From contig JAKUCV010002101.1 in NCBI GenBank assembly GCA_028386065.3, forward strand, positions 9,522 to 73,521: a DNA stretch of 64,000 nucleotides. Direction: 5' to 3'. Of this stretch, positions 47,336 to 58,138 are shown in pieces. Both the position numbers and the translations under genes were made by a program. The notes under the pieces are model-generated. The model worked only from the letters and a program-made list of their open reading frames with translations. It did not search any database and was not told the DNA's origin. This stretch comes from Turnera subulata. Lineage: Eukaryota > Streptophyta > Magnoliopsida > Malpighiales > Passifloraceae. Positions within the stretch are counted from its first letter, which is position 1. Every line of letters starts with the position of its first letter.

Positions 47336-47603
47336 CAGGGGCGGATCTAGGAAAAAAATTTCGGGGGGGCCAAAATCTACTATTTTTTACATTAATAGGG
47401 ACTGAATTGTATTGTATGTGTAAAAATGGAAAAAATAAAAAAACATAGTCGCTGCTAGGACACGAGCCCGGGCCAAACGTGTATAATGCAAAGAGCCAAC
47501 CACCAAGCTACCTAGCAATTTATGATTACTTATTACCATATATATACAAAAATACATTCTAGGGCGGGCCTGGCCCCCTTGCTCCCCCCTATATCCGCCC
47601 CTG
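47336..47603. mobile_element. hAT-type MITE, intact ends, carrying tRNA-like boxes
   Basis: 268 bp. Terminal inverted repeats CAGGGGCGGATCTAGG and CCTATATCCGCCCCTG (one mismatch plus the end), flanked by 8-bp duplications GTCTCGGG (47328-47335) and GTCTCAGG (47604-47611), the size expected for hAT. No transposase. On the minus strand it contains TAGCTTGGTGGTTGGCTC (47493-47510), like a tRNA box A, and GGCTCGTGTCC (47458-47468), like box B, about 40 nt apart in the right order. Confidence 0.85.
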
Positions 47604-47611
47604 GTCTCAGG

Positions 47612-48508
47612 GGTTGATACTAAGACGACGATCAATATAGCCCTGAGATCGGGGCACCTATTATATGGTTTTGGACTCCCCAAGGACGAAAAGTCCAAAG
47701 AAGGGGAGAATGTCATGACCCAATTCCTAAATGGGAAGTAGTTGTGAGTATTTGGTTACCAGATAACCTCAGGTTTAAACTTTTGGACTACATAATTTAG
47801 GTCCAACCTTGGAGGTCTGCAATATATTCTATTACTTAGGGCATGATACATTCATTGCAATTGAGCTATGTAGCTTCCGTCGTGGCTTGACGGCTGTCAA
47901 TTGGTTTATTCTGAATCAGCTGGAGAGATATTAAGAAGCTCCACGAAGAGGGGAAGCAAAGGGTAGAAGTTAGGGACTAATTGAAAGATAGTGTAGTTTT
48001 TTATGTTAGTTTGTTCTGGCTTCGGACCAAAGGCATCCTAATGCCACGACACACCCAACTGTGTTTACGTTTATGATGACATTTTGATTGCAGAGACGCA
48101 CCACCTTCTAATTGCAATCTCAACCCTTCTTGATAAAAAGTTAGAAAAGAACCGAAACGCGTGGATTCAACTAAACATGATTATGGTTTACTGAATTATG
48201 AGAAAATTAATAACAGCCAGTTTACATTGGGGGGAAAACAGCTTATTTGAAAACGAATGCATTCCCAAAAACTGTGTTTTTATTCGTTAATACTGGCACT
48301 GTGCGTTCGTACGTCGAAAATGTCTAATTTCTCCAACACTTTGCAAACATTTCTCCTCTTCTGCAAAAGTTTAGTTTTTTTTTTTCAAATATTAGAGAAG
48401 ATTGAGTTGAGATATGAAAAACAATGTGATCCACTAATTAAATTGTCTTTTCCTTAAGCTTTTACAAATGTGTTAAAAAAAATAGCGATATTAAAACATT
48501 AAAAGTGC
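47612..48508. other. Degenerate LTR-element remnant, absent from unit A
   Basis: A purine tract AAGGGGAGAA (47701-47710) is followed at 47711 by TGTCATGACCCAATTCC, which looks like a polypurine tract and LTR start. The following 150 bp resembles 47160-47300, as if two decayed LTRs flank a short interior containing the MITE. No coding sequence. The rest to 48508 is unrecognised. Confidence 0.4.
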
Positions 48509-49346
48509 TTGGTACTATAAATGATCTATAACCTAATTATGATGCAAAAAGAGATGATTGGAAATAATGACTGGGGGACACTTTAATGTCTGAAGTTGAA
48601 GAAGTTGATGAGAATGATAAGCTGAGATGTCGAAAGAAAGAATTAGACGTAGATGCACAGGGATATTACAAATATAATATATATATAAGGAAATTTAATT
48701 AAACAAAAAAATTACAATGTAAAATAAAAGAATTAGAAAATTATACCCTGAATCATGATTGTAAAGACAAATCATTACTTACTAAGATTTAGATTTATTA
48801 GTTAATATTGTACAAATGTGTAAAATATTCAATCTCTGTCACAAATAACAATAATAATTTGATATCCACTATAAAGTTATTAGCATTTATTGTATTTGTG
48901 TAGAATACCCATCCTGAATAGCTAGTTAAGAAGGTTCTGCTTTAAACCAACTGGACTGTGATATATTTTCCAAGAGCATGTGATATATGAGATTCTAAGA
49001 TATGTGATTATATGTTAATGGGTCGCCCTTATTTAGATATCAGCGTCTCATAGCGAGCTTGGTAGACCACGCAAATCAAATGCATGCATGCATGCAGGGA
49101 CATAAGCTAGTTATGATATTATTGAAGGAAGAAAGAGGTACAAAGAGCAGACAGTACTGGCTCTTGATTATTTATTTAGATCCCAGGCAGCTTATTCCAG
49201 AAGTCATCATGCATATATGCATATGTGAGATGACTTATTTATTTTGACGACGACACAGACGAGACAGACATCGATCATCATATATGAATATATATGATGA
49301 CTGACTCATTTATTTTGACACAACACAGACGAAACAGTAGTTTAGT
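48509..49346. other. Downstream flank of the 143-codon gene (copy B)
   Basis: Begins with the 99-bp segment that is inverted in unit A (48509-48607). The remainder matches 21365-22041, with the same hairpin-capable ATCATATATGAATATATATG. No further gene. Confidence 0.6.
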
Positions 49347-49778
49347 TTAATGACTGTAGTCCCAAATGACCTTGACTTGGACCACGCATTTGTAGGCCTC
49401 AATGTTGCTGGTTACTGTTGCTTGGTTTCGAGCATCGAACACGACAGCGCCAGCAGCGATGATTTCTTCAGTAGGAGATGAGGGAGGGGAGTGCTGCAGG
49501 AAAACGGTGATGGGGAGGGCTTCTTTCAATGGGAAGGAGAATTGGTAATTTTGGAGAGTGAGGTCTTCCCCTGTATTGACTTCCTTTGGCTCTTCCTCTT
49601 TGATGTCAAGCAGCACCAATTCACCCTCTCCCTTATTCAATGGTTTCGCTCTCGAGATCCATCCCCAAACTTTAGCGGATGGAAAGGGTGCCTTAAGGAT
49701 TTTCACCGAAACAGTGGCATGAGTGGTTTGATCAGTGGGTTGAGTGGCTTTTGGAGGGGCTTCAGTAGTCTCTGGCAT
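49347..49778 (-). CDS. Small conserved plant protein, 143 aa, function unknown (copy B)
   Basis: Second copy of the gene at 22042-22473. The ATG is at 49778 on the minus strand and the stop TAA at 49347. The protein is the same residue for residue. The one base change I see is in the penultimate Ser codon (AGC in A, AGT in B), which is silent. The TATA box and leader are also conserved, while the flanks carry several substitutions and indels over the same length. This points to a recent duplication, selection or gene conversion. The longer reading that starts on TTG six bases upstream is rejected. Function and family are not recognised. It probably acts inside the cell, since no signal peptide or membrane segment is seen. 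Confidence 0.65.
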   Translation of the reverse strand: MPETTEAPPKATQPTDQTTHATVSVKILKAPFPSAKVWGWISRAKPLNKGEGELVLLDIKEEEPKEVNTGEDLTLQNYQFSFPLKEALPITVFLQHSPPSSPTEEIIAAGAVVFDARNQATVTSNIEAYKCVVQVKVIWDYSH

Positions 49779-49891
49779 TTTCAATCACTCAAATTCTCTG
49801 GAGAGACAGGATCGGATATATATGTATCTTTAATTTGCACCACTCTGTTGTTGTGTTTCTGATGACAACCCAACCTCTCGCCCACCCCTCC

Positions 49892-49899
49892 TTTATATA
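49892..49899 (-). promoter_or_regulatory. TATA box of the 143-codon gene (copy B)
   Basis: TATATAAA on the minus strand, 114 bp upstream of the ATG at 49778, same spacing as copy A. Confidence 0.65.
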
Positions 49900-50234
49900 G
49901 CCGCCAACACAGAAACGACTGTTTGTTTCTGTTTTTTTGGCAACGTATGAACGCATTCCCAGTACCCAACCGCCTCCCATAATTAAAAATCTCATCTTTT
50001 TCATAACTAAAAATAAAAATTGTTGTTATATCTGTGTTCAATGTTCATACTAGCTACACTTCTTCTTTGGAACCAATTAACCAGAGTTGTTATCTACTGT
50101 TACTTCTTGTGCGACATTAATTTTGTACTCATATGTAGCTGTATTTCAAAAAATTAGCTAGGCCCCAAAGACGTCTTACCTTTTCAACGTTGTTTACCAT
50201 GTGTGTTAATTCTTTTCAGCGGTACTTCTTCATA
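49900..50234. other. Upstream flank of the 143-codon gene (copy B)
   Basis: Matches 22595-22932; nothing else recognised. Runs into unit C at the run of T ending at 50243. Confidence 0.55.
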
Positions 50235-52061
50235 TTTTTTTTTGTAGTTGTTGATAAAATATAAACAAATGCACTATCTAAAATTAATTTATGCAGTTAA
50301 ATAAGAATTAATAAATCGATTATTATTGTTAATGATATTTGTCTATTGATATTCTAAATTAAATAATTTTAATTATTAAATTATATTATTATTTTTTATT
50401 ATTATTTTTTTTGTGGTCGTTGTTCTTTTTGGTAGTTTACATTAGTTATTAGACTGTACCTCAATTTTTCTTCTTTATAGTTCTTCTTTTTTGACAATAG
50501 ACTATAAATAGATGTCATGAATTCCTATGATAATTCTTTTATGTTATTTTTCTTTTTCTTAGTCATTGTTCTTTCGTAGTTTTCATTGACTGCTCGACTC
50601 TTCTTCTTCATAGTACTTTTTTATAATAAATTACAAACACATATGTCTTGAAATCATGTGATTATTCTTCTTCATGATTATTGTCTTGGGAAAAAGCTAT
50701 TTTTTTCATAGTTTTTGGTGACTTTTTGGCTCTTCTTTACATAGTTCTTTTATTTCTAATAATTATTACTCTTCGTAAATTTTTGTTATTGAGAAATATG
50801 AATACATGCTTATATATTAATCATTATCTTTAGAATGACTTATATATAATGTACACAAAGATTTTTTTTTCAAAATCTAGACTAACGAATTATCTAGAAT
50901 TAGTTTTAGTTTTTGTAATAGAATAGGAATTCATAAATCGATTATTGTTAATGATATCTTGTAATCCTTTGATATTATAAATTATATAATTTTTATTATC
51001 TAATTATATTATCAATGAAGGGGATTATTAAGTTATACAATATTATTTTCTATTATTATCTTTTTTCGTAAGCATTGTTCTTGTTTCTAGTTTTCGCTAT
51101 CAATTCAATTGTTCTTCGATTTTTGTTTACCGTAGTTTTTATTGATAATAAATTACAAACACATCTGCCATGAAACCTTGTGACTATTATTTTCCATGAT
51201 TATTCTTTTTGATAGACATTGTTCTAGTTTTTCGCAGACTTTATAGTTGTTCTTCTCTATATTTTTATTATTTTCCAGTACTTATTATTCTTCTTAATGA
51301 TTGGCAATTGTTGAAAAAATATAAATAAAAATTTATACATCAATCATTTTCTTGTGAAGGACGTATATAAATGAAATTGTTTAGAATTAGTTTTTGGAAT
51401 AGAATAAGAATTCATAAATTGATTATTGTGAGTAATATTTTTTAATCCTTTTATATTCTTAATTATAGAATTTTGATTATCAAATTATATTACCAATTAA
51501 GGTCATTATTAAATATGTTATTATTTTTTGTTATTATTTTTCATTATTATTCTTTTTATAGCCGTTGTTGTTTTTGTTGGTAGTTTTTGTTAACTATTCG
51601 ACTATTCTTCGTGTTTTTTCATAGTTGTCATAAGTTCTTGTGATTACTCCTCTCTATGATTATTTTTTTTTCGTAGATGTTGCTCTTGTTCGTGCTTTAG
51701 CTGACTCTTCAAATGTTCTTCCACATATTTCTATTATTGTTTTCTTAAATTCTTGGTAGCTTTTGAGAAAATATAAATAAATACTTATACATTATTCATT
51801 AACTTGAGAAGAGCTTATATATAATTTAGACAATAATTTTTTAAATATTTTGAATAAATTAGATACATATTGTTTAGAATTGATTTTTGTATTAGAATAG
51901 GAATTTATAGAACAATTTTTCTTCCCAATACTTCTTATTGATAATAAATTATAGGAAAAAATATATATCGAGAGTTCTTATAATTATTCTTCTCTATGAT
52001 CATTCTTTTGTTGTGATGTTATGCATGTCCGTAGTTTTCGCTAACTCTTCAGCAGTTCTTC
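50235..52061. repeat. A+T-rich degenerate tandem array (copy C)
   Basis: Same array as 1-2066, ending early at the 52062 junction. Variants are B-like up to about 50605 (GCTCGACTCTTC) and A-like from about 50680 (AAAGCTATTTTTTT, TTATCTAATTATATTATC). Confidence 0.7.
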
Positions 52062-53525
52062 TGAAATGCCCCAACCCGTATTTACCAAGGACATGATAAA
52101 CACGTGTGAGGTTATTCATTATAGCAAGCGGTATTATACATCATAACATCCCAGAGTACTACAAGCGTTCGTCACCCAAGCACGTGGACATTTATTACAG
52201 CACACCATATTCACAAAGCAACAAAAATAGCAAGAAATATAGGCAGCAACAGAGGCATAATGGCAATAGCATAACGACATATAGCAGCGGAAGTCTTATG
52301 CAAGATAATGCAACACCGGTATGGATCCGGAATCTGGTGGAGAGAATACAACAAATGACCGAGCACCGTACCTATACTAAGAGCAAGTCAACCTACGGGA
52401 TGAAACCCCGCAGGTGAGGGGTGAGTCCGAAGTGCCCACCAGTACAAAGTACAATCATGGATAAACAGTAGTATACAAGCAACTGTAATATGTAATGAAA
52501 TAACAAGCATAGCAGTTCACAAGTACTTCGTCAAGTGATATCAAACAAACAATCCAGTAACCAGATTTATCTTTATTGGGTCCCCTGTCATGTGATAAGT
52601 ATCGGTTGTACTTGGTAGCCAGGTTAGCTAACCTCAGGGTACTCCCCGTTAAAATCAAACCAAACAAACTCATAAAAAGGAACCGTGAGACCCCAAGCTC
52701 AACGGCTGAGAGGACCCCAAGCCCCTCATAAATGGCTAACAAAATACATAACACAAGCGGCTACCACCCAGTCGTACCTCTACCTTTCACGTGACACCTA
52801 TGTGTCTAAATCGTATTATCACAATTTATCTTTTTATTCCATCAATTCCATGTTCTTAGCAGGCTCCCGGCCTTACAACCAAGCATCTCAACAAGTCCAC
52901 AAGAAGTCACAGTAAACAAAATCGCAATAACACAACCAAGGCACAATAAATATTCACATAGTATCAAACAAGTAAGTCACAACAAATTACAGGCGATATA
53001 CTACGGATTGTCTATCCTCACCTCAAGTGTTGTATTCCACCGGAAAACCGTTAGCGGGTTCTACTTCCACGTTATCTGCTCCTATATTAATAATAAACAT
53101 ATTCATATAAGATGCACAATCAAGAATGTTATGCATGATGTGTACTATTATATATAAGATTTATACTAAGCTCACCGTTATTAGTCGGCATAAGAAAGGT
53201 TCAACTTAAATATGTTTATTCGGTATGAATATAATTCTACATAGAACTTAATTTTTAGTACCTTGCTTTTAGTCAATTGTCAAAACTTTGGCCCATGAAT
53301 TAAATCCAACAAACCAAACAACCCAAAATTATTTACTGTTGTTATACTTAATGGTTATGAGCCCATATTTCAAAAGCCCACTTATCAAAAGTTGGCATCA
53401 CTAACCGTGTCTTCCCCAATTTCCCCATGAAAGTCCTGCAACGAATACCAAGCACTACTCGTACCCACCAATCACTATAACCTATGTATATAGCTATAAA
53501 CCATAGAAACAAAGAAAGGTTTGGT
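52062..53525 (-). mobile_element. LTR-like segment private to unit C
   Basis: Replaces the end of the A+T array and the PSRP2-like fragment. Starts TGAAATGCCCCAACCCG. Read on the minus strand this is ...CGGGTTGGGGCATTTCA, a common form of LTR 3' end in plant gypsy elements. Other phrases, such as GAAACCCCGCAGGTGAGG, are also retroelement-like. No coding region is credible. No paired end or target duplication was found. Homology to A resumes at TGATTTCAAAGAAAAACC. Confidence 0.4.
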
Positions 53526-53599
53526 GTGATTTCAAAGAAAAACCAAGTTTAACCTAAACTTACCGTGCCGTTCAGATTCGCTCGATAATAGCTCGTTAA

Positions 53600-54408
53600 G
53601 GAAACGAGCCGAGCCTGAGCTTGTCTGTTAAATACTCGAAACTAAACGAGTCGAGCCCAATGTATTTTCTCTTAGTGTTCGTCCTCTCTCCCAATGTATT
53701 CTCTCTTGATCAATTAATAAAATTTGAGTATAATTTTATCCAAACTATATCAATACCAATTTGGTGATGACAGAAATCACACAACAAAAGTGAGTAGGAA
53801 AGGTCTCGAGATGTAGAGATGCAAGCTAAATTTGTTGTGTGTGTTTTGTGTTTTGTGCCGGTGCTGTAATGTTGCTGTGATATTGATGTTGCTGTTGTGA
53901 TGTTGGTATTGAGGTTGCGATGTCGATCTTGCTGTTATAATGTCGGTATTATGGGGATGTCGCATTGAGGAGCACTGTGATGAGTTGAAGCGATATTATT
54001 GTAATGTTGATGTGGTGATTGTGATGATCGATGTTATGCCCTTGATGTCGATATTGTTGCAGCAGTGCTGGTGTTATAGTATTGTTGCTGCATTAGTTGT
54101 GTGATGCCATGCAAGAACTACGTGGGCTTTGAACCCATGATAGGGGGTACGTAGGCAGTTTCTAGTGGTTTGAAATGCAAGCTCAATTATGTGTTTATTA
54201 TCTGTCATGTTTTGTTTTTGTTTTTGTTTTGTGTGTTTGTACATGAGACATGCAGGGATCTTCAATTGCACATGATTTCGCCCCAACACGGATGGGTACC
54301 TAACAACTTGCCAACTGTGACGAACACCCGGGACCAGCATCTATGGTTCGCTAATCGGTTGCCATTGGTATCGGATGTCAGGTTTTTCCTAGAATTTGCC
54401 CTTAATAA
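53600..54408 (+). repeat. Gypsy (Ogre/Tat-like) remnant, left part (copy C)
   Basis: Matches 2385-3197, including the TG-rich minisatellite and GATAGGGGGTACGTAGGCAG. Ends in AATAA (54404-54408). Confidence 0.45.
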
Positions 54409-55773
54409 TGTTAGTGTAATGCCCAAAAGCCAATCATTGGATGATTATATGGTCATGTATATTTATTAAGGTTTTATTCCAACAAATATGTTTATCAGTG
54501 ATAAATGCTTGCACATAATTATAACCTAAGAATATTTTATATTCATGAATTATTCCTAGTCGATTATTATTATGGATGGGTTGTAATAATAAATTAAGAC
54601 TAGCATATATTGAGAATTATATGAGATATGAATTCTACATACGGGTACAAGTTAGAGAACTTGTGGTCTGGACTGACCCGACATAAGAACACTACATGGA
54701 CTGTTATATATATGTTGTCATTAGTGGTTCTTATATGTACTATCCTTAGACCTGAGATCATCAAGGTTCCCAATATATGAGTCGTGTACTTTGACATTAC
54801 TCTTAGTTACCCGTAACTGAGTAAACCTTAGAGTAATTGTTGGGTACATGATATAATGTTTAGTGGGTTTTTTAAGATCAAGATGGAATTCGTCCAACCC
54901 TTATAACGGGTATATTATCAGTTGGGCCTTTTGATAGAGTTGAACTGTAAATGCATGGCCATGCTCAGATTAAGTGATATGGGGATATCATTTGTTTCTG
55001 TTTTACATAGTTAACTCAGAGATCAAGAAAACTTAGATTAAACATATACGAGAATGACATATTCCATGTCTCGTATTTGATCTTGATATTGTGACTAAAG
55101 GATAATGACATTTTTCCGAGGCATAATGAATCAATACTATCTGGTCACTTGGGTAACAATGATGTGTTGTGACTAAAGGATAATGACATTTTTCCGAGTT
55201 TATAATTGTTGCCAACGTGATTAGTTCCTACAGGATCACACACTTAGAACTGTTGATTCGAGCTAGTGGTTAGACCATGGTTGGACCAGGTTATTGAGCT
55301 AGTGGTTGGACCATGGTTGGACCGTGCCGTTTGGGTTGATCGGTTCAATAGTTACCAAAATTATTGAACCTGATTTATTGTCCAAAAAACATGAAAGGAT
55401 GTGTTGTCTTATATATATGTTGATATATATGATTGAGTTAGTGGAGACATAATCATGTTGATGATTGTGACTAAAGTATAGACAATGGAAAACACAATCA
55501 TGCATGATAAGATGTATGTATGATTAGGTTGGCCATTCCTTTATTAACTAACGTTGAAAACATATATAAGTGATATATGAAAGAGTGTTAGTATGAGCAG
55601 ATTTTTTAGAGCTCAACACAATAGCAAAACACACTCTTCATACTTGAGAAAGAAACACATCAAACACTCTCTAGTCTCTAGCTCTCGGAAATTCTGCAGC
55701 TAGTACTACGGTTCGGGAGTGCTCGGGTTAGTGATCGTGTGACGGTTGCTAGCAGTCATCAACAGTTCATGTG

Positions 55774-57495
55774 AAGAAGTTCGAGTACAACAAGAAGCTA
55801 TAGAGGTTGAGATGGAACAAGGACAGGAACCGCAAGATGTTGTGGGTGAAAATCCTGTACCTGTAACACATGGACCACGTAGGTCTGATAGGACTCGGTA
55901 TGAGCGTGAGAGATATGGATTTCTTTTGACTCATACTGGAGACGTGATGCTCATGGATGAAGATGAGCCCACTTCCTATCAGCAGGCAATTACGGGTCCA
56001 GACTCTAAGAAGTGGCTAGAAGCCATGAATTCTCAGATGGAATCCATGTATGAAAACAAGGTATGGACCTTGGTTGATCCACCTGAAGGAGTAAAACCCA
56101 TTGGATGCAAGTGGGTCTATAAGAAGAAGACCAACATGGATGGTAATGTGATTACCTTTAAAGGGCGATTGGTTGCTAAAGGTTTTAAACAAGTCATGGT
56201 ATTGACTATGACGAAACTTTTTCGCCAGTTGCCATGGTTAAATCCATTCGAATTCTATTGGCTATAGCTGCATACCATGATTATGAGGATGTGAACATGA
56301 CACAACCTGAAGGTTTTGTCACTCCAGAGGATGCTAATATGGTATGCAAATTGCAAAGATCCATTTATGGATTAAAGCAAGCTTCTAGGAGTTGGAATCT
56401 TCATTTTGATGAAGTAATCAAACAATTTGGTTTGATTAAAAATGAAGATGAGCCATGTGTTTACAAGAAGGTTAGTGGGAGCACTATCGTTTTCTTATTG
56501 TTGCATGTTAACGACATTCTACTCATTGGGAATGATATTCCAACACTACAGTCTATAAAGACTTGGTTAGGAAACAATTTCTCAATGAAGGATTTAGGAG
56601 AAGCTGCCTACGTGCTAGGTATAAAGATCTATAGAGATAGATCCAAAAGGCTTCTTGGCCTAAGTCAAAGTACATATATTGACAAGGTGCTTAAAAGGTT
56701 TGGCATGCAAGATTCCAAGTAAGGTTTTTTGCCCATATCTCATGGCATAACTCTCTCAAAGAATCAATGTCCTAATACATCTAAGGAGAGAGAGCGAATG
56801 AGTAAGATTCCTTATGCGTTAGCAATAGGATCTATCATGTATGCCATGCTATATACTCGACCAGATGTCGCATATGCATTAAGTGTCACAAGCAGATATC
56901 AATCTGATCCTGGTGAAGGTCACTGGACAGCGGTTAAGAACATCCTTAAGTACTTGAGAAGAACTAAGGATGCATTCCTTGTATACGGAAGCATTGATGA
57001 GCTTGTAGTAAAGGGTTGCAAAGATGCTAGCATCCACACTTACAAGGATCACTTTAGATCGCAATCAAGATATGTGTTTTGTCTTGGAGGTGGTGTTGTT
57101 TGCTGGAAGAGTTCAAAGCAAGAAACAGTTGCCGATTCTACCACTGAGGCTGAATATATAGCTGCCTCTGATGCAACGAAAGAGGCTGTTTGGATTAAGA
57201 AGTTCGTAACTGAACTTGGCGTGGTTCCGAGCATTGACTGTCCGATTGAACTCTATTGTGACGACAATGGAACAATCGCACAAGCTCAAAAACCTAGATA
57301 CCACCAAAGATCCAAGCATATACTCCGACGCTACCATCTTATTAGAGAGATCATTGGCAGAGGCGATGTGAGGCTGTGCAAGGTTCCTTCTGAGAACAAT
57401 GTAGCAGATTCTTTTAACTAAGCCGCTCACACAGCAGAAGCATGATGGTCATGCTAGATCCATTGGTATTCGATATATGGATGATTGGCTTTAGT
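55774..57495 (+). pseudogene. Copia pol remnant: RT and RNase H (copy C)
   Basis: Same content as copy A: linker TGPDSKKWLEAMNSQMESMY, RT with YGLKQASRSW and HVND in place of YVDD, and RNase H. An in-frame 51-bp deletion after HDYE (56287), between GAG repeats, removes the WQMDVKTAFL motif with the first RT catalytic Asp. Frame breaks lie after GFKQV (56192) and at the stop at 56720, and NNVAD runs into a +1 shift near 57411. RNase H from 56900 on is B-like, with good frame through SKHILRRYHLIREIIGRG. Not functional. Confidence 0.9.
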
Positions 57496-57497
57496 TC

Positions 57498-57507
57498 AAG
57501 TGGGAGA
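57498..57507 (+). other. Copia polypurine tract (copy C)
   Basis: AAGTGGGAGA just before 3' LTR TGTTAG at 57509. Confidence 0.8.
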
Positions 57508-58138
57508 TTGTTAGTGTAATGCCAAAAAGCCAATCAATTGATGATTATATAGTCATGCATATTTATTATGGTTTTCTTCCAATAAATATGTTTATATGTG
57601 ATAAATGCTTGCACATATTTATAACCTAAGAATATTTTATATTCTTGAATTGTTCCTTGTCGATTATTTTTATGGATGGGTTATAATCATAAATTAAGAC
57701 TAGCGTATGTTGAGAATTATATGAGATATGAATTCTACATACGGGTACAAGTTAGAGAACTTGTGGTCTGGACTGACCCGACATAATAACATTACATGGA
57801 CTGTTATATATATGTTGTCATTAGTGGTTCTTATATGTACTATCCTTAGACATGAGATCATCAAGGTTCCCAACATATGAGTCGTGTACTTTGACATTAC
57901 TCTTAGTTACTCGTAACTGAGTAAACCTTAGAGTAATTGTTGGGTACATGATATACTGTGTAGTGGGGGTTTTTTTTTTTTGATGCTAATGATTATTTTA
58001 TTCAATATGAACAAATGTACACAGCTTCATAAGAATGCAGCAGAAGCTCGATACAGACCCACAATGATCGCAGAAACAGGAAGAAACTACATAGGAAAAG
58101 ACACAGAATAACACATTAAAAATTCGAACAGAGACCAA

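Larger units (their letters stand above)
22933..50234. repeat. Segmental tandem duplication, unit B
   Basis: Second and longest copy of the repeating unit. It keeps the most complete copia element (internal region present), a later solo LTR at 42714-44239 and the full-length hAT-type MITE, but only one copy of the 2-kb Cassandra-containing block. The 4.37-kb length excess over unit A is explained almost exactly by those indels: copia about +3.75 kb, solo LTR +1.53 kb, block -2.06 kb, MITE/deletion region about +1.08 kb. Confidence 0.9.

Noticed and set aside
47440..47515. True tRNA gene in the MITE
   Set aside because: Box A- and box B-like motifs exist, but I could not fold a complete cloverleaf or find an acceptor stem.
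52106..52417. 103-codon plus-strand frame in unit C
   Set aside because: Lies in an LTR-like segment with no recognisable domain and no copy in A or B to test it.
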